A stretch of 64,000 bases of DNA from an uncultured Shewanella sp. (lineage in GTDB: Bacteria; Pseudomonadota; Gammaproteobacteria; Enterobacterales; Shewanellaceae), in contig CANNEE010000007.1 of the NCBI GenBank assembly GCA_947503555.1, positions 62,001 through 126,000 of the forward strand, written 5' to 3'. Positions 8,465-17,781 of the stretch are shown piece after piece. Under the pieces are notes generated by a model. The model saw nothing but the letters and a program-made list of their open reading frames with translations, had not been told where the DNA came from and made no database searches. Every line of letters begins with the position of its first letter. Positions within the stretch are counted from its first letter, which is position 1. Made by a program: the position numbers and the translations under genes.

Positions 8465-10540
8465 TTGTCACGACTGGATCTTGTTCCTATCACAGACCTC
8501 AAAGGCGTCGCCAAAAAGGTCGCAGATAAGCTGGCTAAACTCGGCATTAGCACAGTACAAGATCTGCTGTTTCATCTTCCCCTAAGATATGAAGACAGAA
8601 CCCAAATCTACCCAGTGGCAAGCTTGTTCCCCGGCCAATACGGCACTATCGATGGCATCATTCAATCCACCCAAGTGATCCCTGGCCGTAAACGTATGCT
8701 CACCTGTCAGGTGCGAGATGAAACAGGGCCTATCACACTAAGATTCTTTAATTTCTCCATGGCTCAGCGCAACGCTATGCAAGCTGGATTGCATATTCGT
8801 GCCTATGGCGAAATCAAAGCCGGCAAGCATCAGCTAGAGATTATTCACCCTGATTATAAAATCAGTCATGACGGTGAAGCGCCAGCGCTGAGTGATACCC
8901 TAACTCCTATCTATCCCACCACAGAAGGCTTAAAGCAAGCCAGCTGGATTAAACTAACCGAGCAGGCACTCAAGCTGCTATCCCAAGGTGGGATAAATGA
9001 ACTGCTACCCACAAATCTGCAACCCAATCAGATGAGCCTGGCCCATGCTCTACAACTTATTCATAGGCCAACAAAAGAGGTACAGCCTTGGGAGCTAGAA
9101 CAAGGTCAGCATCCCGCTCAGCAAAGGCTAGTGCAAGAGGAGTTATTGGCCCATAACTTGGGTATGCTCAAGTTAAGGCAAAAAAGCAATCAAGATAAAG
9201 CCATAGCCATGGCTGCCAACGGTCAGTTGCTCAATCCATTTTTGCAGTCTCTGCCCTTTAAGCCCACAGGCGCTCAACAAAGAGTCGTTGCCGAGATAGG
9301 TCAAGATTTAGAAAAACCTGTGCCTATGATGCGATTAGTACAGGGAGATGTAGGTTCAGGCAAAACATTAGTTGCCGCCCTAGCTGCACTTCAAGCGATA
9401 GAAAACGGCTATCAAGTCGCCATGATGGCACCAACCGAGCTTTTAGCAGAGCAGCACGCCAATAACTTTAGCGCTTGGTTCGAGCCCTTAGGGCTTAAAG
9501 TAGGTTGGCTGGCGGGCAAGCTTAAGGGCAAAGCCAGAACTCAATCCCTTGAGGATATCGCCTCTGGCCATGCGAATATGGTCGTAGGTACCCATGCGAT
9601 TTTCCAAGAGCAGGTCACCTTTCATAAACTGGCGCTTATCATTATCGATGAGCAACACAGATTTGGCGTGCATCAGCGACTAGGGTTAAGGGAAAAAGGC
9701 ATTCATCAAGGTTTTCATCCTCATCAACTCATTATGACGGCAACCCCCATTCCTAGAACCTTGGCCATGACCGCCTATGCGGATCTCGATACCTCAATTA
9801 TCGATGAACTGCCGCCTGGACGAACACCTGTGACCACGGTTGCCCTTCCCGATACTCGTCGCCAAGATGTGATTGAGCGGGTGCGTCAGGCAGCACTAAC
9901 AGATAAACGCCAAGCTTACTGGGTCTGCACCCTGATTGATGAATCAGAGGTGCTCGAATGCCAAGCCGCCGAAGATACAGCAGAAGAGTTAAAAGCTGCG
10001 CTACCAGAATTGAAAATTGGTTTAGTCCATGGCCGAATGAAGCCAAGCGAAAAGCAGCAAATTATGGATGAGTTTAAATCGAGCGAGCTCAATCTATTGG
10101 TCGCAACAACGGTTATCGAGGTGGGTGTGGATGTGCCCAATGCCAGCTTAATGATCATCGAGAACCCTGAAAGACTAGGCTTAGCTCAATTACACCAGCT
10201 TAGAGGCCGAGTCGGTCGCGGCGCTGTCGCTTCCCATTGTGTGCTTATGTATAAAGCACCACTTTCAGCCACAGCAACTAAGCGCCTAGGCGTGCTGAGA
10301 CAAAGTAATGATGGCTTTGTTATCGCCCAGCGTGATCTAGAGATTAGAGGGCCAGGGGAAGTACTAGGCACCAGACAAACTGGACTTGCAGAGATGAAGA
10401 TTGCCGATCTTGTTCGGGACCAATCACTCATTCCCCATATTCAAAAGCTTGCCCTACATGTGATGCAGCAAGCGCCGGAAAATGTGGACGCTATCATAAA
10501 ACGTTGGCTAGGTCATACGGAACAATATGTCCAAGCCTAG
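8465..10540 (+). CDS. recG: ATP-dependent DNA helicase RecG
   Basis: Branch-migration helicase that reverses stalled replication forks and processes Holliday junctions and R-loops. The 691 residues begin with the wedge/OB domain (to about 160), followed by the helicase core with Walker A GDVGSGKT, the DEQH box (IIIDEQHRFGVHQR), TATPIPRTLAM, and C-terminal motifs including GRVGRG and the hairpin region near GEVLGTRQTG. The start is TTG (8465-8467), giving MSRLDLVPITDLKGV, which fits the family N-terminus. It is the displaced last member of the spoT-trmH-recG group. Confidence 0.96.
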   Translation: MSRLDLVPITDLKGVAKKVADKLAKLGISTVQDLLFHLPLRYEDRTQIYPVASLFPGQYGTIDGIIQSTQVIPGRKRMLTCQVRDETGPITLRFFNFSMAQRNAMQAGLHIRAYGEIKAGKHQLEIIHPDYKISHDGEAPALSDTLTPIYPTTEGLKQASWIKLTEQALKLLSQGGINELLPTNLQPNQMSLAHALQLIHRPTKEVQPWELEQGQHPAQQRLVQEELLAHNLGMLKLRQKSNQDKAIAMAANGQLLNPFLQSLPFKPTGAQQRVVAEIGQDLEKPVPMMRLVQGDVGSGKTLVAALAALQAIENGYQVAMMAPTELLAEQHANNFSAWFEPLGLKVGWLAGKLKGKARTQSLEDIASGHANMVVGTHAIFQEQVTFHKLALIIIDEQHRFGVHQRLGLREKGIHQGFHPHQLIMTATPIPRTLAMTAYADLDTSIIDELPPGRTPVTTVALPDTRRQDVIERVRQAALTDKRQAYWVCTLIDESEVLECQAAEDTAEELKAALPELKIGLVHGRMKPSEKQQIMDEFKSSELNLLVATTVIEVGVDVPNASLMIIENPERLGLAQLHQLRGRVGRGAVASHCVLMYKAPLSATATKRLGVLRQSNDGFVIAQRDLEIRGPGEVLGTRQTGLAEMKIADLVRDQSLIPHIQKLALHVMQQAPENVDAIIKRWLGHTEQYVQA

Positions 10541-10717
10541 TGTCCAAGCATTATTCCAATAACTCAAAATTTTTAACGCCTTAGGGCAAATGACACAAAT
10601 AGATAAGAAATAATCATCACAATATTGGTCAAGCTATAGACAAGCCAAACTATTTTTGCAGAATGGGACTATGCGCTTTCGCAGTATCCCAGCAGTCGCG
10701 AAATTAAAGGAAGTAAG

Positions 10718-11623
10718 ATGCAAGTTAATCAAAACGATAGAATCACTCCTACAGATGATACTGCCGCCAGCAATCATATGGCGAAAATTGCCATTGCAGT
10801 GGTTATCGCCCTAGGTGCAGCTGGCTATTACATTTTTTCCAGTAATGACACAGAAACCGTTAAGCAAGAAGAGGCTCAAATTGAGCTGCCAGCACCAGCA
10901 CCACTCAAGCCCCTTGAAACTCAAGCGAGCCTGCCTGAGCCAGAAGTCGATATTCCTCAAGAGGCCGTTACTCCAGAGCAAGCCGCTGAAGATGAAGAGG
11001 TGCAAGAAGTTACTCCTGAGCCAGAAGAGGTGATTGAGCCGCTACCTAGCCTCAACGACAGTGATAAGTTTGTACAAGGCAAAGCCGTTGAAATTGCCAA
11101 CGGTATGGCTGTTGCTCCCTTAATCATTGAACAGAACCTCGCTAGGCAATTTGTGGTGTTTGTCGATAACCTAGCTCAAGGTGAGCTTGCGCGTAAAGTG
11201 AGCCCAATGAAGGGACCGAATCGCACCTTTACCGTGTCTGAGATCACCAATAAGACCTATCTTAATCCGGATAGTTACCATAGATACGATATGTATGCTG
11301 ACCTCTTGGCCAACCTTGACTCAAGCAAGTTAATCGCGAACTATGAGCAGCTTTCTCCCTTATTTGAACAAGCTTTTGCTGAGCTAGGTTATCCTGACAT
11401 GCGCTTTAAAGAGCGTCTTGTTGAAGCTATAGATGTGCTGCTCGATGCACCTATTATTGAAACCCCGATAGAGCTCGATGGCGTTAGTGTGAACTATCAA
11501 TTTGTCGACCCAGAACTTGAAGCGCTACCTAATGCACAGAAATTATTAGTTCGCATGGGACCTGATAATACCCGCAAAGTGAAAAAGGCACTTAGGAAGC
11601 TGAGAATAAACCTTAATAGATAA
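10718..11623 (+). CDS. DUF3014 family membrane-anchored protein
   Basis: Uncharacterised envelope protein. A short cytoplasmic N-terminus is followed by one transmembrane helix (about residues 20-40, MAKIAIAVVIALGAAGYYIF), a proline/glutamate-rich linker to about residue 110, and a folded C-terminal domain of the DUF3014 type ending in basic residues. AAGGAAG precedes the ATG. It is monocistronic, between recG and a strong dyad terminator. No function is proposed. The linker resembles the stalk of proteins that reach across the periplasm. Confidence 0.8.
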   Translation: MQVNQNDRITPTDDTAASNHMAKIAIAVVIALGAAGYYIFSSNDTETVKQEEAQIELPAPAPLKPLETQASLPEPEVDIPQEAVTPEQAAEDEEVQEVTPEPEEVIEPLPSLNDSDKFVQGKAVEIANGMAVAPLIIEQNLARQFVVFVDNLAQGELARKVSPMKGPNRTFTVSEITNKTYLNPDSYHRYDMYADLLANLDSSKLIANYEQLSPLFEQAFAELGYPDMRFKERLVEAIDVLLDAPIIETPIELDGVSVNYQFVDPELEALPNAQKLLVRMGPDNTRKVKKALRKLRINLNR

Positions 11624-11629
11624 TCATAC

Positions 11630-11661
11630 GGTAAAGGCGTTAACTAATTAACGCCTTTACC
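11630..11661. terminator. 14-bp stem bidirectional terminator
   Basis: GGTAAAGGCGTTAA (11630-11643) and TTAACGCCTTTACC (11648-11661) are perfect complements around a CTAA loop, just after the DUF3014 gene. It marks the left boundary of the aryl polyene operon. The T-run is poor, so termination may rely on the long stem. Confidence 0.65.
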
Positions 11662-11699
11662 TAATACATACAATTCTTTCACAAGCCTTCCAAAATTGT

Positions 11700-11729
11700 T
11701 TCTTGTTAAATTCAAATCTGTTGTAGAAT
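11700..11729 (+). promoter_or_regulatory. Candidate sigma-70 promoter of the aryl polyene operon
   Basis: TTCTTG (11700-11705) and TAGAAT (11724-11729) are separated by 18 bases in the only sizeable AT-rich gap before the operon. The -35 match is weak. No operator was recognised. Confidence 0.35.
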
Positions 11730-11820
11730 ACGCGTCCAAATTGGGTAAATAACCTTATTCTTTGGCCTGCTGCTCATAGGATTTTTGGCAAGGCCTATAG
11801 ATTAAGGCAAAGGGAAAATA

Positions 11821-12549
11821 GTGGAATTAGAGTTCAATATTGCTTCGTGGGCCGCTTGGTGTCCATCGCATCAAACAAAAGATGATTGGAAAAAAAATAG
11901 CGAACAAACTATTTCAGAGGAAGTAGACTCTAATCTTGCTCCAAAGCTTGCCCAAGTGCCCGCCATGCAAAGAAGAAGGTATAGCCGTTTAACCAAAATC
12001 ATGCTGGAAGTTGCATTTCAGTGTCAATTTTCACCTGACACTAGAACCATTTTTTGCTCTAGGCACGGCGAACTCAATCGTACAGTTACACTGCTTGAAG
12101 ACATACTAAATAAACACGCTTTATCACCTATGGGCTTTAGCCAATCTGTGCATAATACGGCAAGTGGGATCTGGGGAATTGTATCTAACAATAAGGTAAG
12201 CACAACCTCAATTGCTGCGGGTAAAGAAACCTTTTCTCAAGCTTTAATAGAAGCGTATACACAATTACAAGAAGACCCAGCCCCCGTTTTCATTGTATTT
12301 GCCGATGATCCAGTCCCTCCTATCTATGACGAATATACAGATGAAATGGAGCTCCCATTAGGCATAGGCTTTTTGCTTACACGCAGAGAGACAAAGATAT
12401 CAAATTCAGCACACTTGAGCATAAACTCACAAGTTGACAAAGATGTCCTTCATATTGGCTACCAAAAACTATTAAATGCATTAGCAAATCATTCAAGTAT
12501 TTCTGGAGTTATTTCCGGTTGGCATTGGAGTTTAGGTTATGACAACTAA
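11821..12549 (+). CDS. apeC: Aryl polyene chain length factor (KS-beta, ApeC type)
   Basis: Non-catalytic partner of the ketosynthase in an APE type II polyketide synthase. The 242-residue protein is a short ketoacyl-synthase-like domain (Ketoacyl-synt_2). Where a KS has its catalytic cysteine this protein reads SIAAGKE, with no Cys, as expected for a chain length factor that pairs with ApeO. The start is GTG with AAAGGG upstream. It is first in the operon and overlaps apeD by 11 bases. The gene letters follow the published Xenorhabdus/E. coli Ape naming, which this order matches from C through R. Confidence 0.85.
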   Translation: MELEFNIASWAAWCPSHQTKDDWKKNSEQTISEEVDSNLAPKLAQVPAMQRRRYSRLTKIMLEVAFQCQFSPDTRTIFCSRHGELNRTVTLLEDILNKHALSPMGFSQSVHNTASGIWGIVSNNKVSTTSIAAGKETFSQALIEAYTQLQEDPAPVFIVFADDPVPPIYDEYTDEMELPLGIGFLLTRRETKISNSAHLSINSQVDKDVLHIGYQKLLNALANHSSISGVISGWHWSLGYDN

Positions 12550-13336
12550 GAGGCTGACGGGATTAGCTTATGTCCCAAGGTGGATAGGGGGAACTCTCTG
12601 TTATATCACCTTTGGATTAGGGGGGCTGCTTTGCTCTCTTACGATACTTCCACTATTAAGAGTTTGGCCCGGAAGTGAAACTCAAAAAATTAGAAGAGTT
12701 CAATACGCTGTGCATTTGCTATTTCAGTTTTTTGTACAAATGCTCACCATAACAGGCGTTATAAAAGTTAATACCGAGTATCTTTCAAGACTTAGCAACG
12801 CAAAAGGGATGGTGGTGGTTGCCAATCACCCTACTCTAGTAGATGTTGTCGTACTTATTAGCCTAATGCCCAATGCTGGCTGTATCGTAAAGCAGAGTAT
12901 TTGGAGAAATCCATTTATGCGTGGTGTTGTCTCATGCGCAGGTTATATACCAAATAGAGGCGCTAATTTATTACTAGATGATTGTCAAAAGATCCTCGCA
13001 AGAGACAACAACCTTATTATCTTTCCTGAAGGTACTCGTACTGTTTTAGGAAAGAAAATTAATAGCTTTGCACGAGGTGCCGCCAATATATCTTTAAGAA
13101 CTAACACAGACATATTACCCGTCATACTCAGAACTAATGCGCCTGGATTGAGTAAACAGGAGCCTTGGTATGAAATACCTCGTAAAACCATAGGTATGAC
13201 GGTAGAAATAGGCGAACCAATTGGACATATCCTTTACGATTCAGACGAGGGGGGGGATGCGAAAATGGCTCGTAAGCTCACTCGAGACCTGGAAGAACAT
13301 TATACACAACAACTTAGTAAGACATTATGGACCTAA
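12539..13336 (+). CDS. apeD: Lysophospholipid-type acyltransferase (ApeD)
   Basis: Membrane-associated acyltransferase of the PlsC family, thought to help attach the aryl polyene to its lipid anchor. The 265 residues contain a hydrophobic N-terminus, the NHPTLVD form of the HxxxxD catalytic motif, the GYIPNRG segment and FPEGTRT, all diagnostic of the family. It overlaps apeC and apeE. A run of eight G (13249-13256) near the 3' end encodes EGGD and could be prone to slippage, changing the last ~27 residues. Confidence 0.85.
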   Translation: MTTKRLTGLAYVPRWIGGTLCYITFGLGGLLCSLTILPLLRVWPGSETQKIRRVQYAVHLLFQFFVQMLTITGVIKVNTEYLSRLSNAKGMVVVANHPTLVDVVVLISLMPNAGCIVKQSIWRNPFMRGVVSCAGYIPNRGANLLLDDCQKILARDNNLIIFPEGTRTVLGKKINSFARGAANISLRTNTDILPVILRTNAPGLSKQEPWYEIPRKTIGMTVEIGEPIGHILYDSDEGGDAKMARKLTRDLEEHYTQQLSKTLWT

Positions 13337-13581
13337 ATACTGAAATAAAACAACTAATTATCGATAGCTTAGACCTTGAAGATATTAGTGTTGAAGATAT
13401 TGAAACTCAAGCACCTCTTTTTGGAGATGGACTTGGATTAGATTCTATCGATGCCCTTGAATTAGGACTGGCAATTAAAAAACAGTTCGACGTCAAGATA
13501 GAGGCGAACTCTGAAGAAACAAAAGCTCATTTTTATAGCGTAGCTAGCTTGGCTAGCTTTATCGAGACGCAAAGAGCTTAA
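13327..13581 (+). CDS. apeE: Acyl carrier protein (ApeE)
   Basis: Carries growing aryl polyene intermediates on a phosphopantetheine arm. The 84-residue acidic helical protein has the attachment motif LGLDSIDALELG, with the serine in DSID as the modification site. It overlaps apeD by 10 bases and is followed 10 bases later by a second carrier protein. One carrier may hold the aryl starter and the other the elongating chain. Sequence cannot say which. Confidence 0.92.
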   Translation: MDLNTEIKQLIIDSLDLEDISVEDIETQAPLFGDGLGLDSIDALELGLAIKKQFDVKIEANSEETKAHFYSVASLASFIETQRA

Positions 13582-13591
13582 GGAGAACACT

Positions 13592-13840
13592 ATGCAAAGT
13601 CGTGAACAGATCCTAGAGATGCTCACCAACATTTTGGTTGAAGAGTTTGAAATTGATGCTGGTGATATCAGTCTAGAAGCTTCACTATATGAAGAGCTGG
13701 ATTTAGATAGTATCGACGCAGTGGATCTCGTCATAAAACTACAACAGATAACAGGTAAAAAGATTCAACCAGAAGAGTTTAAGGCTGTTCGAACTGTTGA
13801 AGATATCGTTAACGCTATCGAGAAATTAGTTTCAGCTTAA
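13592..13840 (+). CDS. apeF: Acyl carrier protein (ApeF)
   Basis: Second carrier protein of the APE synthase, 82 residues, with phosphopantetheine site LDLDSIDAVDLV and the acidic helix-II pattern. AAGGAG lies just before the ATG. It overlaps apeG by one base (TAATG). A phosphopantetheinyl transferase is needed but not encoded in the window, so the cell's general enzyme must serve. Confidence 0.92.
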   Translation: MQSREQILEMLTNILVEEFEIDAGDISLEASLYEELDLDSIDAVDLVIKLQQITGKKIQPEEFKAVRTVEDIVNAIEKLVSA

Positions 13841-14385
13841 TGGTTTTTGTATTACAAATCATCACCGGGTTGATGCTGCTAGCCTATCCGCTAGCAGTTT
13901 ATTTGGGCTTAAATTACCTTCCTGTTGGAACTGTTGCCGCTATTATTTGTGGCATGCTAGTTCTAAGATTGTGCCTACAAAGAAAGCAGTTAAGGATAAT
14001 GTTGCTGCCTGTCGTTGCAGGCATAGGACTTACCGCTGTGAGCTCTGTTTCCCAGAGTGATACGCTTTTACTTTTTTATCCTGTCATTATTAACCTGACC
14101 ATGTTAATGCTGTTTAGCTATTCACTTATATCAGGCCCTAGCATGATTGAAAGACTTGCAAGACTAAAAGAGCCTAATTTACCCGATGAAGCTAAAAGCT
14201 ATCTTAACAAGGTAACACTTATTTGGTGTGGCTTATTCAGCTTTAATGCTTTAGCAGCAACTTATACTGCATTATATACCAGCATTGAAGTATGGACTCT
14301 TTATAATGGGCTAATCTCTTACATTTTAATAGGTTGTCTATTTGCTAGCGAATTTCTATATCGCACTTTTTGGTTAAAAAAATGA
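13840..14385 (+). CDS. apeG: APE cluster integral membrane protein (ApeG, COG4648 type)
   Basis: Inner membrane protein of unknown role that occurs regularly in APE clusters. The 181 residues are strongly hydrophobic, with about five transmembrane segments and a short soluble stretch around SMIERLARLKEPNLPDEAKSYL. Its position between the carrier proteins and the aryl ligase matches other APE operons. It may organise the synthase at the membrane or help transfer the product, which is inference only. Confidence 0.75.
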   Translation: MVFVLQIITGLMLLAYPLAVYLGLNYLPVGTVAAIICGMLVLRLCLQRKQLRIMLLPVVAGIGLTAVSSVSQSDTLLLFYPVIINLTMLMLFSYSLISGPSMIERLARLKEPNLPDEAKSYLNKVTLIWCGLFSFNALAATYTALYTSIEVWTLYNGLISYILIGCLFASEFLYRTFWLKK

Positions 14386-15743
14386 CTTCAGGTATTTTAT
14401 TTGACTGGCTGGCTAACGGCCCAATGCCAAGTCAAACAATAGCATTTACAGCTAACTCAAAATTAAGTGCTGAGCATTTTATTAACCAAGTAGCTCATTA
14501 CTTTGAGAAACTTAATCAAAGTAATACGCAACGCTGGTTATTAGCTAGCGACAATAGTGCCTATTTCGCAGTAGGTTTATGTGCGGGTCTATTGGCTGGT
14601 AAAGATCTTATTTTGCCTCCAAATACCCTAGTGGGAACCTTAGCAGATCTGACTTCTGAGTTTGATGCCTGTTTATGTGACGATAACTACTTCCAAACAA
14701 AAAGCTCCGTCTTATTGACAGATATCAACAGTAGCCAAACAGTCACATGGCCAACCTCCAAAAGACTAGGACGTATATTACTTTTCACGTCGGGCTCAAG
14801 TGGCGCTCCCAAAGGTGTCATTAAGACAGTAGAACAGTTAGACTCAGAGGTCAGTACTTTAGAGGCAACATTCTCAACACTTACGAGCGATACAAAAGTC
14901 ATTTCAGCGGTTTCACATCAGCATATCTATGGTTTATTGTTTAAAATACTTTGGCCTCTTGCTAGCAAAAGAGAGTTTTTGATTCCACAAATCAATTACC
15001 CTGAAACGTTATCTGACTGTTTAAAGCACTTCTCTCCATTAACCTTAATAGCCAGCCCAGCTCAGCTTTCAAGATTACCAGAGTCTCTAGGCTTTAAATT
15101 ACAAGCACATTCACCTAAAGCAATCTTCAGCTCAGGGGGACCTCTTAATCTACAGAGCGCCTTGGGAATAAAGACGTGTTTTGGCCAACTTCCCTTTGAA
15201 GTGTTTGGCTCAACCGAAACTGGCGGAATAGCTTACCGTCAACAAGCCAGCGCTAACTCATTTTGGCAGAGCTTTGAAGACATAAAGGTCGCGACTACAG
15301 AGTCGTCGGCGTTGAAGTTAAAATCGCCCTATCTAGCTACTAAAGAGTGGTTTGTTACCGAAGATAAGGTATCAATCGAACCTGACGGTAGCTTTCAACT
15401 TTTAGAACGCTTAGACCGCATAGTAAAAGTTGCAGAGAAACGTGTATCGCTGCAACACATGGAACAACTGTTATCCGAACATCAATTTGTCGATCTTGCA
15501 GCAGTCATTATGCTTGCAAACCCTAAGGCTCAATTAGGAGCTGTCATTGAGCTTTCCCAACTGGGAAAAGCATACTTGGCGGAAAATGGTAAACTGTCAC
15601 TCAACAACCTATTCAAAAACCACCTCTTAAGCAATTTCGAGCGAGTAACTTTACCTAAACGTTGGCGTTATCCAACACAACTCCCTCTCAATAGCCAAGG
15701 TAAACGTATCACTCAGCAACTAACGGAATTATTTGTAAAATGA
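14382..15743 (+). CDS. apeH: Aryl/acyl-ACP ligase (AMP-binding, ApeH)
   Basis: ANL-family enzyme expected to adenylate the aromatic starter acid (4-hydroxybenzoate or a related acid) and load it onto a carrier protein. The phosphate loop LFTSGSSGAPKGVIKT is intact, FGSTETGGIAYR is the A5-like motif, and RLDRIVKVAEKRV is the hinge with its lysine. The 453-residue length is short, as in aryl ligases. ATG 14382 overlaps the apeG stop (ATGA), which decides the start over the upstream alternative at 14370. Confidence 0.85.
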   Translation: MTSGILFDWLANGPMPSQTIAFTANSKLSAEHFINQVAHYFEKLNQSNTQRWLLASDNSAYFAVGLCAGLLAGKDLILPPNTLVGTLADLTSEFDACLCDDNYFQTKSSVLLTDINSSQTVTWPTSKRLGRILLFTSGSSGAPKGVIKTVEQLDSEVSTLEATFSTLTSDTKVISAVSHQHIYGLLFKILWPLASKREFLIPQINYPETLSDCLKHFSPLTLIASPAQLSRLPESLGFKLQAHSPKAIFSSGGPLNLQSALGIKTCFGQLPFEVFGSTETGGIAYRQQASANSFWQSFEDIKVATTESSALKLKSPYLATKEWFVTEDKVSIEPDGSFQLLERLDRIVKVAEKRVSLQHMEQLLSEHQFVDLAAVIMLANPKAQLGAVIELSQLGKAYLAENGKLSLNNLFKNHLLSNFERVTLPKRWRYPTQLPLNSQGKRITQQLTELFVK

Positions 15744-16096
15744 TTAAGTCAGTACTTCCAGAAATCAGAACAACGACTTCGAGTGAAAATAAAGTTGAGT
15801 TTCAACTATTTATATCTGCAGAGCTAGATTTCTTTAAAGGACACTTTCCTGAACAACCAGTATTACCAGGGGTCACTCAACTTGACTGGGCTGTTCAATT
15901 GGCTTGCCAACACTTTAACTACCAAGTGGACATTGCTCAGTTAGAAGTCCTTAAATTTCAACAAATATTATTACCCAATTCTTTGGTAACTCTCACTATT
16001 GAGCACAAACCTGCTAAAAAGAAGCTTACTTTTCAATATCATCAAGGTGATATGCGCTTTGCATCGGGCAGAATAGTTATAGGATCACCAAAGTGA
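15740..16096 (+). CDS. apeI: FabZ-like 3-hydroxyacyl-ACP dehydratase (ApeI)
   Basis: Hot-dog dehydratase that removes water to create the polyene double bonds. The 118 residues contain the FabA/FabZ signature FKGHFPEQPVLPGVTQLDW with the catalytic histidine. In characterised systems ApeI pairs with ApeP as a heterodimer. Here apeP is present at 26022 and lacks this His motif, which fits a division of catalytic residues between the two. It overlaps apeH and apeJ by four bases each. Confidence 0.87.
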   Translation: MIKSVLPEIRTTTSSENKVEFQLFISAELDFFKGHFPEQPVLPGVTQLDWAVQLACQHFNYQVDIAQLEVLKFQQILLPNSLVTLTIEHKPAKKKLTFQYHQGDMRFASGRIVIGSPK

Positions 16097-17781
16097 AAAT
16101 CACATTAGTCATCCCTAATTACAATCACAAAGAAGCAATCGCCAAAACACTAGATAATTTGGCCGAGTTAAATTTACATTGCTACCTTATTGATGACGGC
16201 AGTAATGATGAAACTCGTTATCTTCTGCAAGAGTTGGCAAATCAACACTCTTGGATTACGTTAATCCATCACCCTTATAATCGAGGTAAGGGTGCTGCAG
16301 TCATGACTGGACTAAGAGCGGCATTTCGAGATGGCTACACTCATGCCCTACAAGTTGATGCTGATGGGCAACATAACCTGACAGATATTCCCGCCATGAT
16401 AGATAAAGCTAGCGCCCATCCTGACGCCTTAATCTCTGGCCAGCCCATATATGATGATAGTGTTCCTAAAGGCCGATTATATGGTAGATATATCACCCAT
16501 TTTTGGGTTTGGGTGGAAACACTTAGCTTCGACATAAAAGATTCCATGTGTGGCTTTAGAGTCTATCCACTATCTGCAACAGAACAATTATTTCAGCAAA
16601 CCCAATTAGGTGAAAGAATGGATTTCGATATCGAAGTCCTAGTAAGACTTTACTGGCAGGGAGTCGATATTATCCACCTACCAACTCAAGTCATCTACCC
16701 TGAAGATGGGATCAGCCACTTTCAAGGTCTTAAAGACAATCTAAGAATTAGCAAGCTCCATACACGTTTATTTTTTGGAATGTTAGCTAGATTACCTAAG
16801 TTACTGACTAGAAATAAATCTACTCTACATTGGTCAAATATGAGGGAAAGAGGCAGCTACATAGGTATACGCTTATTAGCGGAATGCTACCGATGGGGTG
16901 GCCACTGGTTATGCCGTGCCTTTATGTATCCAGTCATCTTGTATTTCTTTTTGACTGGCTCGACAACACGCCAAGCCTCTATGAAATTTTTACATAAAGT
17001 TCGTCAACTAGAGCCCAATAACTCACAACTAACAGCTCATTCTTGGCATGATAGTTTTAGGCACTTCTTATTTTTTGGTAATGCAGCTTTAGATAGAATT
17101 GACGCTTGGTGTAATAAGCTTAAACTCGATGAAGTACGCTTTCCAAAGAAAGACAAACTCACATCCCTATTAGAAAGCGGCCAAGGAGCCGTAATGCTCG
17201 CATCCCATCTTGGAAATATCGAGTTATGCCGCGCAATCTCAACACAATACACTCAAATAAAAGTAAATGTATTAGTGCTTACTCAAAATGCGGAAAACTT
17301 TAATCGAGTTTTAAAGCAACTCAACCCAAGTAGCTCATTAAACCTTATTCAGGTCAGTGAACTAGGCCCCGCGAGCTCTATGCTACTAAAACAAAAAGTA
17401 GAAGATGGCGAGCTCGTCGTAATCGCAGCGGATAGAACTTCTTCCAATGCTGAAGGACGGGTATTTTATGCTCCCTTCCTTGGCGAAGAAGCCGCTTTTC
17501 CCCAAGGGCCCTTTATCCTCGCAAGTTTGATGGATTGCCCTACCTTCTTAATGTTTTGCCTGAAAGAGAAAACAGGTTATCAAGTTCATTTAGAAGAGTT
17601 CACCCAGAGCATAACTGGCTCAAGAAAGGGGCGCATGGAACGACTTCAAAAGGCTGTTACCATATACGCCCAACGCTTAGAGCATTATGCTCGACGAGCT
17701 CCTCTTCAATGGTTTAATTTTTATGATTTCTGGCACAATGATAATGAAATTGTTCGCCATCCAAATATGAGTAGTAAATAA
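16093..17781 (+). CDS. apeJ: Glycosyltransferase-acyltransferase fusion (ApeJ)
   Basis: Two-domain enzyme proposed to build the membrane anchor of the aryl polyene. Residues 1 to ~230 are a GT-A family 2 glycosyltransferase (LVIPNYNHKEA, LIDDGS, ADGQHN metal-binding motif). A linker with hydrophobic character leads to a C-terminal LpxL/HtrB-like acyltransferase (about 320-555) with ASHLGNIE (HxxxxE) and a later AADRTSSNAEGR segment. The start is GTG with a GTGA overlap on the apeI stop. The same fusion is characteristic of APE clusters. Confidence 0.85.
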   Translation: MKITLVIPNYNHKEAIAKTLDNLAELNLHCYLIDDGSNDETRYLLQELANQHSWITLIHHPYNRGKGAAVMTGLRAAFRDGYTHALQVDADGQHNLTDIPAMIDKASAHPDALISGQPIYDDSVPKGRLYGRYITHFWVWVETLSFDIKDSMCGFRVYPLSATEQLFQQTQLGERMDFDIEVLVRLYWQGVDIIHLPTQVIYPEDGISHFQGLKDNLRISKLHTRLFFGMLARLPKLLTRNKSTLHWSNMRERGSYIGIRLLAECYRWGGHWLCRAFMYPVILYFFLTGSTTRQASMKFLHKVRQLEPNNSQLTAHSWHDSFRHFLFFGNAALDRIDAWCNKLKLDEVRFPKKDKLTSLLESGQGAVMLASHLGNIELCRAISTQYTQIKVNVLVLTQNAENFNRVLKQLNPSSSLNLIQVSELGPASSMLLKQKVEDGELVVIAADRTSSNAEGRVFYAPFLGEEAAFPQGPFILASLMDCPTFLMFCLKEKTGYQVHLEEFTQSITGSRKGRMERLQKAVTIYAQRLEHYARRAPLQWFNFYDFWHNDNEIVRHPNMSSK

